The position numbers and the translations under genes were made by a program. The notes under the pieces were generated by a model. That model was not told where the DNA came from and ran no database searches. It worked only from the letters and a program-made list of their open reading frames with translations. From Halichoerus grypus (taxonomy: Eukaryota > Chordata > Mammalia > Carnivora > Phocidae), in NCBI RefSeq assembly GCF_964656455.1, contig NC_135717.1, positions 144,846,308 to 144,910,307 of the forward strand: a stretch of DNA of 64,000 nucleotides, written 5' to 3'. Below are positions 33,511-43,879 of the stretch, in pieces (the stretch's first letter is position 1; every line of letters begins with the position of its first letter).

Positions 33511-33738
33511 TGACATAGACACAAAGACAGTTGAGGAGAATGCCATGGGAATGACAGGGGCAGAGATCAGCGTGGTGTAGTTGCCTGCAAAGGAAAGATA
33601 AAGATTCTACTCAGGGTCTCAAAAGGAGCATGGTTCTATTACAATCTTGATTTTGGATATCTAGACTCCACAACTGTGAGAAAATAAATTTCCCAGTTTA
33701 TGGCACTTTGTTACAGCAGCCCCAGGAGACTAATACAA

Positions 33739-33907
33739 TATTTAATACACCAGAGTATATTTTAAGTTATGGTGTGAGGTACAAATCTAAGTTTATTATT
33801 CTTTTTATGTGAATAGTTATTTTTTTCTAACAGTATTACTTAAATTGCACATCTCTCTCTCTCACACACACACACACGCTTCTCACTCTTTAGTGGAATC
33901 CTATAAA
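33739..33907. repeat. Unique sequence with (TC)n(CA)n microsatellite
   Basis: TCTCTCTCTCTCACACACACACACACGC at about 33851-33879, a compound dinucleotide repeat. Nothing else seen. Confidence 0.8.
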
Positions 33908-33988
33908 AATAACTCATATTTTTGTTTAGCTTTTATTTAAATTCCAGTTAGTTAACATACAGTGTATTATTAAATAATTCATTTTTTA
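33908..33988 (-). mobile_element. Short L1 3' stub
   Basis: Antisense L1 end of about 45-50 bp: 'agcttttatttaaattccagttagttaacatacagtgtattatta', the same 3' UTR end as at 15.88 and 57.17 kb. Flanks AATAACTCATATTTTT and AATAATTCATTTTTT form a decayed duplication. Confidence 0.7.
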
Positions 33989-34424
33989 ACTTTATGTACT
34001 TTTAACAGTAATTTTATAGTGAGTATAATTTTATAATAAATCTTAACATCCTGTGTCCTCCACCTACTTCAACTTTTATATTTTGAGCATTTAATTTTTT
34101 TAAGCATTTAATTTTTTATATGACTTTTGGCTCAGTTATGTATCATGATACAAAATTGGAATTTTGCTTTAACTGTAGATTATATTGGGGAAAATGAACA
34201 TCTTTTCTATATTTAGTTTTTCTATCTGTATGAATTCATATATGTGGAAAAGCTCTTTCATTCTATATATACTTCTTCTTTTGTTTCTGTTATCCAGTAA
34301 ATAAAGTTTAATGAATTTCTTCAGTGAATCTTATGTATTCTTTGAAAGATTTATTCACAGGTACTATACACTTTTTCTTCCTATTATACTTTGTTTATTC
34401 TTGTCTGAGCTCAGACTGTTAAAA
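33989..34424 (-). mobile_element. Old L1 ORF2 segment, antisense
   Basis: 'gggaaaatgaacatcttttctatatttagtttttctatctgtatgaattcatatatg', 'ctctttcattctatatatacttc' and 'cagtgaatcttatgtattctttgaaagatttattcacagg' follow the antisense ORF2 text ('ggaaaattgaacatctttataatattgagtctt ... tttattcctagg'). Frames are ruined. Confidence 0.55.
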
Positions 34425-34705
34425 CAAATTGTGATAGACTAGGTGGCTAGACCAAAGGCATTTATTCTCACAGTTCTGGAGGCTAGAAATCCATGATCAA
34501 GGTGTGAGCATGGTCAGGTTCTTGGTGAGTGCTCTATTTCTGGTTTACAAGAAGGGCTGACTTCTCCTTGAATCTTCACATGGCAGAAAGTGAGCGAGCA
34601 AGGGCTCCACGCTCATGACCTAACTACTTCCCAAAGACCCCACCTCCAAACAGGGTTTCAACATGAGAATTCTGGGGTCACAAACAGTAAACATAATGCT
34701 CAGAA
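34425..34705 (-). mobile_element. MLT1-type MaLR LTR, antisense
   Basis: On the plus strand: 'acaaattgtgatagactaggtggctagaccaaaggcatttattctcacagttctggaggctagaaatccatgatcaaggtg', 'cttctccttgaatcttcacatggcagaaag', 'tcatgacctaactacttcccaaagaccccacctccaaacagggtttcaacatgagaattctggggtcacaaac'. This is the reverse complement of an MLT1/MST LTR. It is solo and in the opposite direction to the element at 31-33.7 kb. Confidence 0.82.
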
Positions 34706-35228
34706 TAGTTCCGAATATATATTTTGTTATTTTTGTAGGGATCTTTATAGCCTAAGCCCTATTATTGCTATATGTATATGTGTATGATATTATATTGCTA
34801 TATGATATGTATATGATAAAACATATGATATTATTATCACATTGCCTGGGATCTTTTTGTTACTAAGTACCTGGTAAAACTTTTAAAATTTCTTCTAACT
34901 TTTTAATCTAATTATTTTTTATTTGTATCTTTTAGACTAAGTGCCAGCTGTATATTTTTTATCATCCAACGTTAGACTCTACACCTTTTGCAAATTGATA
35001 AGTTTGCATTTATGATGAATCCTGAGAGATTTGGAATCTATTGTCTTCTTTTGTCTCTGACTGAATTTAAAGTTTTCTCTCTCCTTCATTTTTCTTCATT
35101 GATTTGAAACTTACAAATTATATGTCCTTTTTTTAAGTGGTTACTTACAACCGTTAAATCAATGTTTGACTTACCAAAGTATAAATTTATTATTTGTATT
35201 ACCTGGAGCCATGAAATATGGCGCAAAT
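34706..35228. other. AT-rich sequence, possible old antisense L1
   Basis: 34756-34822 is a TATATG/GATAT-rich low-complexity tract. T-rich text from 34860 on may be antisense L1 but is too decayed to assign firmly. Confidence 0.35.
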
Positions 35229-35440
35229 ACTTTATTTTTTTTTTAAGATTGATTTATTTATTTGAGAGAGAGAGAGAAAGAAAGAGTGGGGGCAGGTTGA
35301 GGGAGAGACGGTGAGGGAGGCAGAGGGAGGGGGACTCCCCACTGAGCAAGGAGCCCAACGTGGGGCTCGATCCCAGGACCACAGGATCATGACCTGAGCT
35401 GAAGGCAGATGCTTAACCGACTGAGCCACCCAAGTGCCCC
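35229..35440 (-). mobile_element. tRNA-derived carnivore SINE
   Basis: Antisense: TTTTTTTAAGATTGATTTATTTATTTG, GAGAGAGAGAGAAAG, 'gactccccactgagcaaggagcccaacgtggggct', CGATCCCAGGACCACAGGAT, ACTGAGCCACCCAAGTGCCCC. No clear target duplication. Confidence 0.94.
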
Positions 35441-35708
35441 CAGATAGTTCCTTTTTGGCTTGCCTATCTTTGCCTCTGCTGTTGTGCATTTTTACTTTCA
35501 GCCTTCCATGAATAGATTTAGTTGCATTTCCCTTTCTCAAGATTTATTTGTTTCTTTAATCTGGAATTCATGTCTTTCACAATTCTGGGAAATTATTCAA
35601 ATATTTTTTGTAGCCCACACCATTCTTCCTGGTCTTACATTGTAGAAATTCTGTTAGGTTTGTATTAAACTGAAACATTCTGCTCTCCTTTTCTCCTAAC
35701 CCCTCCTT
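35441..35708 (-). other. Possible old L1 5' region, antisense
   Basis: 'acaattctgggaaattattcaaatattttttgtagccc' resembles the antisense L1M 5' region ('ggaaaattttcagccattatttcttcaaatattttttctgccc'), but the match is short. Otherwise unassigned. Confidence 0.3.
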
Positions 35709-35948
35709 CACATTTATTTTATTTATTTATTTTTATTTTTTTTTATTTTTTTAAGATTTTATTTATTTATTTGCCAGAGAGAGAGAGAGAGCAAGGGGAA
35801 ACAAGCAGGGGAGCAGCAGACAGTGGGAGAAGCAGGCTTCCCATTGAGCAGGGAGCCCGATGTGGAACTCAATCCTAGGACTCTGGGATCATGACCTGAG
35901 CCGAAGGCAGACCCTTCATCGACTGAGCCACCCAGGCATCCCACATTT
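35709..35948 (-). mobile_element. tRNA-derived carnivore SINE
   Basis: Antisense SINE at about 35717-35941: a long T/A-rich tail of about 40 bp, AGATTTTATTTATTTATTTG, 'agcaggcttcccattgagcagggagcccgatgtggaactc', 'gactgagccacccaggcatccc'. TCACATTT left and CACATTTT right may be the target duplication. Confidence 0.93.
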
Positions 35949-37342
35949 TTTTTTTAGTTCTTCATTTTTTTCTGTGCTGAGTTTTGAGCAATTTCTTCAG
36001 GTTTATTGTGCAGTTATATATCTCATATATAATGTGTGTATAATATACATGCTTATATGTAAATTTAAATAATTTAAATATATATAAATTCATATATGTG
36101 AGAAAGCTAAAAATCAACATTTCTTTGTTGATTGCTTTTATGGCTACTTTATGACAGATTCAGCAAGGAAACCCCAAAGCAGCCATGAAAATATCCCATT
36201 AGAGAAAACCACTTAAGGGACAAAGGTGTGCCAACAAAGTTAAGTCAAGGGTTCAATTAAAAACTGTCTATTTCCTTACCTTTCCAATCTCTCCTCGCCT
36301 CTATTGACCCTGTAGAATCCCAAACACCATTTTACACAAGTTAATACTATCCCCACCATTCCCACACAACATCGTCTTCAAGTCTGCAGGAGGGTTGAGA
36401 TCGAAGAGAAGATTTTGACCCCAAACTGAGTTCAGATATTTTATTACTGTCTTCGGCTGGAATTCTGATTTTGAATTTTAATTGAGACCATGCTTGTGTT
36501 TTAAAATAATTGTCATATTTTTTGTTAACTAAGTGTGAGCAAAAAGCAGCTGAACTGCCTTAGTTCTCAGCCATAGTCAGAGCCGGAGTACAAAATTTCA
36601 ATCACAACACATATGTGAGGCTCATTTAGATACTGGTTACTTACATTCAGATATTGCCATTAAAAAGACGGTGCCTAAAATTTTCAGTAGATTTTATGCA
36701 GTCTATTTTAGAATATTCTAGTTAAGAGATCTAGATCCATTTCACACTGTTATTTTTACTTTACAGTATAAGGCTATTTTGATATGATATATGTAGCTAA
36801 CTGAAATAAAATTATCCAGTTACAATTACATACATTTAGTAATTTTAGACACAGAAAGTAGAAGGAGTTAGATCATACAGAATTCTAAAATTGAGCTTTA
36901 TGTAGTGCACCCAACCTTGGGATGGATGTTTACTTAGTAACATCAAAGGAAATACCTATTATTGTTAGATAACCAGAAATCTATAATCACATAAGAGGAT
37001 GTAGAATTTTGGTAAACAGTTCTATCATAATGATATGGCAGACAGCAGTAAATATTAGGATAGTGCCAGTTACGGAAAGCATCACCTGTATCAGCTAAGC
37101 AAAGAGTAGTGTTTATCATCTATGTTACCGTATATTAACACTGACTAAAAACAATTAGGAAACTAATACATTTATACCCCATTAAATTTTACAATGATGT
37201 ATTATTGTCTTAGTTTAAGTAGTTAATAAAATTACTGAATGTGAAACCAAACAGAAAGCTTAGCTCTCAGTTTTTATGAACTACAAACTTGAATACTTGT
37301 CAGAGTATCTTAATATTATTATCTAGAACCCAGTTTTATAAG
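35949..37342. other. Unique sequence, nothing coding supported
   Basis: 36030-36095 is a (TATA)-rich stretch. 36120-36600 is non-repetitive with balanced composition and is listed in findings as a possible conserved block. 36600-37340 is AT-rich unique DNA. Confidence 0.45.
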
Positions 37343-37540
37343 ATGTATAATAATCATGGGGGTGCCTGGGTGGCTCAGTAGGTTAAGTGTGCAACTCTTG
37401 ATTTTGACTCATGATATCAGGATTGTGAGATTGAGCCCAGCGTGGAGCCCACTTAAGATTCTCTCTCTCCCTCTCCCTCTGCCCCTTCTGCACCCCCCTC
37501 CTCCCTCCCTTTCAAAAAAAAAAAATGTATAATAATCATG
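37343..37540 (+). mobile_element. Older-type tRNA-derived carnivore SINE with 16-bp target duplication
   Basis: SINE at 37359-37524: GGGTGCCTGGGTGGCTCAGT, then 'gtgtgcaactcttgattttgactcatgatatcagg' and 'gtgagattgagcccagcgtggagcccacttaagattctctctctccctctccctctgcccc'. This body differs from the majority type ('tctgccttcggctcagg ... gcgggaagcctgcttctcc') and represents an older carnivoran subfamily. ATGTATAATAATCATG is duplicated exactly at 37343-37358 and 37525-37540. Confidence 0.95.
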
Positions 37541-37624
37541 AACATTTATATACATATGAATGTGCATAATACCTCACTAAATTAAAAGAAAATCTGTGTT
37601 GTAAAGTCCTATAGGTGTTAATAA
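37541..37624. other. Unique sequence
   Basis: Short AT-rich stretch between the SINE and the L1 with no feature. Confidence 0.4.
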
Positions 37625-37680
37625 ATGGATCATGTCATGAATTCACCATTATAGTATCATACAGAATATTTTTACTACTC

Positions 37681-37702
37681 AAAAAAAAAAAAAAAAAAAA
37701 AA
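37681..37702. repeat. A22 run inside the L1M 3' UTR
   Basis: Twenty-two A residues where the L1M 3' UTR antisense usually has a short A run. This is likely mononucleotide slippage rather than a retroposition tail, since L1 sequence continues on both sides. Confidence 0.75.
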
Positions 37703-38324
37703 GGAATCTCTGTGCCTCACCTATTTAGCACTCCTCTCCTCTCTCCGAGCCTCTGACAACCACTGAAATGTTTAAGGTTACTATAGTTTTATCTTTTCCA
37801 CATGTCCTATCATTGGGATTATATAGTATGTAGACTGTTCAGAGTGGCTTATTTCTATATCAATTTTCATTTAAAATTCATCCATGTCTTTTTGGTTCTG
37901 GATAGCTCTTTTTTTCATTGCCAAATAATATTCAGTTGTGTAGATGTACCACGGTTTGTTTTTCCATTTACCTATTGTTTGGTTCCCGTTTTTAGTCAGT
38001 GTGAATACAACTGCTGTAAACATTCATTTGCAGGTTTTCATGTGGGTGTCAGTTTTCAAATAAGCTGGATATACACCTAGAGCACAATCACCAGATCGCA
38101 TTGTGAGACTACGTGTAGCTTTGTAAAAGTCTGCTGAAGTGGCTGCACCATGTTGCATCTCCACCAGTAATGAATGAGAATTCCAGTTGCTTTGCTTCCT
38201 TGCCAGCAATGAGTTTTTTCCGTGTTACTGGATTTTGATTATGTGTATAGTTTTGTGGTGGTATTTTTAATTGCTTTAATTTACAATTTACTGGTGACAA
38301 AAGATGTTGAGCATCATTTCACTT

Positions 38325-38560
38325 GCTTTTTTGTCATCTTTTTTTTTTTTTAAGATTTTTTATTTATTTATTTGACAGAGAGAGACACAGCAAGAGAGGG
38401 AACACAAGCAGTGGGAGTGGAAGAGGGAGAAACAGGCTTCCCGCTGAGCAGGGACCCTGATGCGGGGCTCGATCCCAGGACCCCGGGATCATGACCTGAG
38501 CAGAAGGCAGACACTTAACGACTGAGCCACCCAGGCGTCCCATCTTTTTTTGTCATCTTT
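38325..38560 (-). mobile_element. tRNA-derived carnivore SINE inside the L1M
   Basis: Antisense SINE at 38341-38540: T-run, AAGATTTTTTATTTATTTATTTGAC, 'gaaacaggcttcccgctgagcagggaccctgatgcgggg', CTCGATCCCAGGACCCCGGG, ACTGAGCCACCCAGGCGTCCC. CATCTTTTTT flanks both sides, and 'tttttgtcatcttt' also occurs on both sides. The exact duplication is blurred by the T run. Confidence 0.94.
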
Positions 38561-39589
38561 ATATAGCACGTGAGGAAGCATCTTTTCAGATCATTTGCCC
38601 ACTTTTTTTCATTTAGGCTGTTTGCTTTCTTACTGTTGAATCCCAAGTGTTCTTTGTATATTTTGGATATAAGTTCTTTGCCTTTTGCAAATTACTTTCT
38701 CTCAGTCTGTGGCTTGTCTTTTGTTTCTCTTAATAGTGTCTTTGGCACAGCAGAAGTTTTTAAGTTTACTGAAGTCTAAAGTATCTTTTTCTAAGTTTTG
38801 CCTATTGATATCTACTTTTTCCAGCATCGTTTGTTAAAAGAGTATCTTTTCTCCTTTGTATTGCCTTAGCTCCCTTGTCAAAGATTAATTAACTATATTA
38901 CTGTAGGTCTATTTCTGGGCTCACTATTATTTTCTGTAATCTACATGTATATACTTTTACCAATACCACATTATCTTAATTACTGTAATTTTATAAGAAG
39001 CCTAAAAATCAGGTGAATTAGAGCATCTTCTTCTCCAGCAGCATGTATACTATTCTATGTCTGTGCCATTAACCATAAACTTTAGAGTCAGTCTGTCAAT
39101 ATAAACAAGAAAGCTCACTGGGATTTTGGTTGAGACTACATTGATCCCTAGATAAAGCTAGAGAATATTGACATCTAAACAATCATTAAGTCTTTCAATC
39201 CATGAACACAGAGTATCTTACCCTTTAGTTAGATCTTTTATTTCTTTCATCAGAGTTTTATAGTTTCCACACAAATCCTACACATATTTTGTTCAATTTA
39301 TACCTAAGTATTTTTTTTTTATTTTTAAATCTATGTTAAATAGTGCTTTTTTTAAAATTCCAAATTCTAATTGTTTATTGCTGGCATATAGGAAAGTGAT
39401 TGACATTATATATTATTTTTATTATATATTAACCTTATATCCTACAACTTTGCTATACTCACATATTAGTTCCAGAGGTTTTGTTTTGTTTTGTTTTTGT
39501 TTAGTTTTTGGTCAGTTCTTCAGTATTTTCTGCAGACAATCATGTCTCCTATCATCTGCTAATACATTTTGTTTTCCTTCCCAGTCTAC

Positions 39590-39631
39590 CTTTTATTTTA
39601 TTTTATTTTATTTTATTTTATTTTATTTTAC
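39590..39631. repeat. (TTTTA)n microsatellite
   Basis: About eight TTTTA units followed by CTACTTTATTTTA, inside the antisense L1M. Confidence 0.92.
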
Positions 39632-39674
39632 TACTTTATTTTATTGTCTTACTACACTTGCTATGACTTCCGCC

Positions 39675-39760
39675 ATAAGATTTTTAATTTTTTCAGTTGA
39701 AGTATAGTTGACGCATAATGTTACATTAGTTTTAGGTGTAATGCTGAATGGGTGCAATGA
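39675..39760 (-). mobile_element. Possible small L1 3' UTR piece inside the L1M
   Basis: 'ttaattttttcagttgaagtatagttgacgcataatgttacattagttttaggtgta' resembles the start of an L1 3' UTR antisense ('ttattgaagtataattgacatacaatgttatattagtttcaggtgta') rather than the mid-ORF2 expected here. It suggests a nested short insertion. Confidence 0.45.
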
Positions 39761-40504
39761 GACAGATATTCTTGCTTTGTTCCCAGTCATAAAGGGAAAA
39801 TGTCCAATTTCTCATTATCAAGTATAAAGTTAGCAATAGGTTTTTGTTTGATAGATATTCCTTATCAAATTGAGAAAGTCCCCCTCTAATACAAGTTAGC
39901 TGAGAATTTTTATCATAAATGGTGTTGGGTTTTGTCAAATACTTTTTCCACAGTAATTGTTATGATGGCATGGTTCTTATTTTTCAGCCTCTTGATGTGA
40001 TAGATAACACTGATGTTTGAATGCTGAATCTATCAGCCTTGTTTAACTGAAATAAATCCCACTTGGTCTTGGTGTATAACTTTTGTTAAACATTACTAGA
40101 TTGGATTTGTCAATATTTTGTTCAGGATTTTTGCACTTATGTTTATGAGCTATATTAGGTGTAGAATTCCCTTCTTGTAATGACTTTATCTAGTTTTATT
40201 ATAATGGTATTTCTGACCACATAGACTGAGTTAAAAAAAATGTTCCCACCATTTCTACTTTGTGGAAAAGTTTGCAGAAACTTGGTATTGTTTCTTTCTT
40301 AAATGTTTGGTAGAATTCACTATGGAAACAATTCAGGTTTGATGCTTCCTTTTTATGAAGGTTATTAATTATTAATTCAACTTATTCAATAGATTTAGGC
40401 CTATTCAAATGACCTGTTTCCCTTTGAATGAGTTTGATACTTTGTGTCTTCAGGCAATTGGTTCATTTTATCTAAGTTATCAAATTAATGGGCATAAAGT
40501 TGTT

Positions 40505-40748
40505 TATAGAACTATTTTATTTTTTTATTTATTTTTTTTTAAAGATTTTATTTATTTATTTGAGAGAGCGAGAATGAGAGAGAGAGAGAACATATGAGAG
40601 GGAGGAGGGTCAGAGGGAGAAGCAGACTCCCTGCTGAGCAGGAAGCCTGATGCGGGACTCGATCCCGGGACTCCAGGATCATGACCTGAGCCGAAGGCAG
40701 TCGCTTAACCAACTGAGCCACCCAGGCGCCCTATAGAACTATTTTATT
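40505..40748 (-). mobile_element. tRNA-derived carnivore SINE with perfect 17-bp target duplication
   Basis: Antisense SINE at 40522-40731: TTTTTTTTAAAGATTTTATT, GAGAGAGAGAGAACATATGAG, 'cagactccctgctgagcaggaagcctgatgcgggact', CGATCCCGGGACTCCAGGAT, CACCCAGGCGCCC. TATAGAACTATTTTATT is identical at 40505-40521 and 40732-40748. Confidence 0.97.
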
Positions 40749-42987
40749 ACCCTTTTAATATCCATAGGGTTAGTAGTGATTACCCTCTTGTATTTCTGAT
40801 ATTGGTAATTTCTTTTTTCTTTTCCTCTCTCTCTTTTTTTCTTGGTTATCTGGGCTAGAGATTCATCAGTTTTATTGACCTTTTCAAAGAACCAGTCTTT
40901 GGTTTTGTTGATTTTCTCTATGTTTTTCTGTTTTCAGTCTCACTGGTTTCTGTTTCAAGTTTTATTATTTCTTTTCTTCTGCTGTTTATGGCTTACATTG
41001 ATCTTCTTCCAAAATATATTCTTTAAATATTCTAAGCCTAACTACAAATAACACTATCACTTCACACATAGTGCAGGTACTTAAAATATTCCTACTTTCT
41101 CCCCTCCCTTCCCTTATAACATTGCTGTCATTCACTTCCATTATTCATATCCTACAATATCCCAGTACATTAATTTGTGTTTAACATTCCACTGTCTAGA
41201 TATACTACTAGTTTTGTTTAAATAAACAGTTATCTTTTGCATATATTAAGAATAAGAAAAATAAAAGATCTTATTTTACCTCTGTTTATTACTTCTCTAA
41301 TATTTTTTTCTTTCTTTTTGTAGATGAGCTTCTGTCCTAGATCATTTTCCTTCTGCCTAAGATCTTTATAAAGATTTCCTGCAGGGGAGGTCTAGTAGTA
41401 ATGAATTCCCTCAGGTGTTTTTTGTTTTGTTGTGTTTTTTTTTTCAGAAAATGTCTTTGTCCTTCACCTTTGTAGAATTCTAGGTTACTGGGGCTTTTTT
41501 TTTGTCCTTTGTATACTTTATTCAGTTTTTGTGTTTTTTGATTAAATACCCATTGTGATTCATTTCCTTGCTCCTGCATGGGTAAGAGGCTTATTTTTTT
41601 CTCTGGCTGCTTTCACATTCTTTTGCTTTGTCTTACGTTTCCCACAGTTGAATATGATATGCCTCAGTGTAATTTTGTTGCTGTTGTCTTATTTTGTTTT
41701 GTATTTATCCAGTGTGATGTTTTCTGAGTGTCCTGTAACTCTGGTTTGGTGTCTATAATTAATTTGTTATGTTCTCAGGCATTAATACATCAAATATTTC
41801 TTCTGCTTCCTTCTATCTATCTTCTCCTTCTGGTATTCCAATTATGTGTATTTTCATCTTTTGAAATTCTGCCACATTTTGAAGGTCCTGTCCTGGTTTT
41901 TTCATTTTTTTCTGTTTTTGGATTTCAGTTTGAGAACTTTCTATTGACCTATCTTTAAGCTCACTTTTTTTCTCTCCTTGTCATTTACTGTTGAGTCCGT
42001 AACAAACATTCTTAATTGCTCTTATAGTAGTTTTTATTTCTAGCTTTCTTTTTTTATTTTTCTCAGAGTTTTCTTATTTTGCTTAAATACCTATCTGTGT
42101 TTGCACATTGTCTACTTTTTGCCTTAGAACCCTCCACTTATTAATCATAGTTATTTTAAATCCCCTGTCTGATAATTCCAACATCTGTTTCACGTCTGAG
42201 TCTGATTCTGATGCTCACTTTGTCCATTCAGATTTTTTTTTTTTTTTGCCTTTGACATATCTTGTATTCTTTTGTTGAATACCTGACATGATGAACCAGA
42301 TAATAAAGAACTGAGAGAAAGAGGATTTCACTGTGAAGTTTCTTGTTTATCTGGCTAGGAGTTGGGGAGGTTTAATGTTTGCTGTAGCTGTAGGTTCCAG
42401 AGTCTTCAAATCCCTTATGCTCCTTGTTTTTGTACCCCCTCTTTATTTTGGATTTCCCCAAGTACTCCTCTTCATACGTAGTCTGTGTCCCCCATCTCTT
42501 TTAGGTGTAATCTGTTGTTATACTGCAACCCTGTTGTTGTGGTGATAAGGTGTTGGAGAGGAGAAATATCCTATAACCTCATGATTAAATCTCAGACTTG
42601 TAATAGGCCTGTGACTCTAGGCTGTGAATTTCACAAGTGCTTCTTCATTGACATGGGTTATTTTTTCTCTTATGTGGAACAGGGAAGGTGGGGTTGTGGG
42701 GGGTATTAAGAAAGAGGGAGAAATGCCCTTCTGCAGCTGGAATAAGGCTCAAGTAAAATCTTTTCACCTAGGCCTTTGTTATGGGAAGCACTCTTGGTCC
42801 TTCTCCCTGCCAGAGCCAGAAGATCTTTCTCAGATCCATGAGACCATATTGGGGTGTCTGAAGGTAAAATCCATAAAAGTCTGTGCTCCTCTAAGACTGT
42901 AGCCCCCAGGGGTTTCTCACTCTCAGGCTAGTCCACTAGTCTTCAGGCACTTACTACACACTCGGGTGTCTTCTGAGAATCTGGAGT

Positions 42988-43012
42988 ATTTGTTGTTGTT
43001 GTTGTTGTTGTT
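42988..43012. repeat. (TTG)n microsatellite
   Basis: About eight TTG units ending in TTGATGATG. It lies immediately beside a short L1 stub and may be part of its target or tail region. Confidence 0.9.
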
Positions 43013-43029
43013 GATGATGTCGTTGTTTG

Positions 43030-43122
43030 GGGTTTTTTTTATTATGTTCAGTTAGCCAGCATATAGTACATCATTAGTTTTTGGTGTAATGTTCAAACAA
43101 TTCATTGTTGTTGGTGTTTCTT
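43030..43122 (-). mobile_element. Short L1 3' stub
   Basis: Antisense caniform L1 3' UTR of about 75 bp: TTTTTTTTATTATGTTCAGTTAG, 'ccagcatatagtacatcattagtttttggtgtaatgttc', 'aaacaattcattgttg'. TTGTTGTTG occurs on both sides, but the flanking (TTG)n prevents a firm target duplication. Confidence 0.75.
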
Positions 43123-43589
43123 AATTAAGCAAACGGCTGACTTTTATACCTAACTTAATTCATCTCTGAGGAGAAATGGCACATAAAGCATGTTACAGGA
43201 GCCATAACTTAAACAAAGTGTATGGAACCAGAAGTCCAGAGTTAGAGATGGTACAAATGTACTATTCCCAAGAATTCGCAGAAATCTTGCGGAACGTAAT
43301 GGAAGGTCAAGCTGATTTTATTTAGGTCTTAAGGAATTCTCAATTATTCCAGTTTATATATAACACAGGGGTATTCCCCACTTTTTTTTTTTCCTCCAGT
43401 ATCCCTAAGAAAAATTATTAATCTTTGCAGGGATAAATTGAACGCTAGGATTTGGGGATTTAAAGAGAATAATCTAATATTTGAAACCTCAAAAATTCTA
43501 TAATTTTGGGAGGCAGGTTTGAAGCAAACATAAGCAAAACAATGTTCTATTTTTATGGTTTTAAAAGTTATTTGTTGGTAAACCTTTTA
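43123..43589. other. Unique sequence, nothing supported
   Basis: No exon or repeat recognised. Confidence 0.4.
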
Positions 43590-43800
43590 ATAAAGTAAAA
43601 CATTTATTTAGAAAAGGATACAAATTTTAAGTATACAGATTGACAGCTTTTAAATGAACAACACGTGTAGCCAGCATTGATGAACTTTGCAAGGTATACA
43701 CACGTGTGTGAACAAGACCCAGATCATGAAACAAACTATTACTAATAGCCCCCATCACTCCCTTTATGTCCTTCCCCACCCTAGAGCAATATAAGTGTTA
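43590..43800 (-). mobile_element. L1M 3' UTR fragment, antisense
   Basis: 'ggatacaaattttaagtatacagattgacagcttttaaatgaac', 'ggtatacacacgtgtgtgaacaagacccagatcatgaaac' and 'agcccccatcactccctttatgtccttccccaccctagagc' follow the antisense L1M 3' UTR with its 'accatcaccacaatcaagat' and 'cccctagcccctggc' blocks, diverged. Confidence 0.6.
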
Positions 43801-43879
43801 TGATAGCAGCCGTAGAACATGTTTTGGGATACCAAAGAAGAACTCAATTTACTTTTAGGAATAGCCACTAGACAAACTG

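Larger units (their letters stand above)
32851..33738 (+). mobile_element. 3' LTR of the MaLR element, interrupted by L1 and SINE
   Basis: 'tgttacaggttgaattgtggttcctcaaaaagagatgttgaagtcctaactcctgatgaccttcgaatgtgatctgatttagaaatagccccactacagatgtaatcagttaagatg' starts the LTR. It runs to 'gtgtccttacaagaagagggaagtttgg', is broken by a 5'-truncated L1 and a SINE, and resumes at 'ttgacatagacacaaagacag' to end 'ctccacaactgtgagaaaataaatttcccag ... ggcactttgttacagcagccccaggagactaatac'. It pairs with the LTR at 31023-31445. Confidence 0.87.
37625..42960 (-). mobile_element. Long old L1M, antisense, 3' UTR to 5' region
   Basis: Antisense blocks appear in the correct L1 order over about 5 kb. The 3' UTR is at 37625 ('gaattcaccattatagtatcatacagaatatttttact'). 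Late ORF2 is at 37860-38340 and 38545-38800. Mid ORF2 is at 38800-40500 ('caagattaattaactatattactgtaggtctatttctggg', 'aaataaatcccacttggtcttggtgtataac'). Early ORF2 is at 40740-41000 ('ggctagagattcatcagttttattgaccttttcaaagaaccag'). The 5' region is at 41280-42960 ('gaattccctcaggtg', 'tctctggctgctttcacattcttttgc', 'taattccaacatctgtttcacgtctgagtctg'). Two SINEs interrupt it. No intact frame survives. Subfamily from memory. Confidence 0.8.

Noticed and set aside
39333..39707. 124-codon plus-strand frame
   Set aside because: Antisense of L1M ORF2 plus a (TTTTA)n tract.
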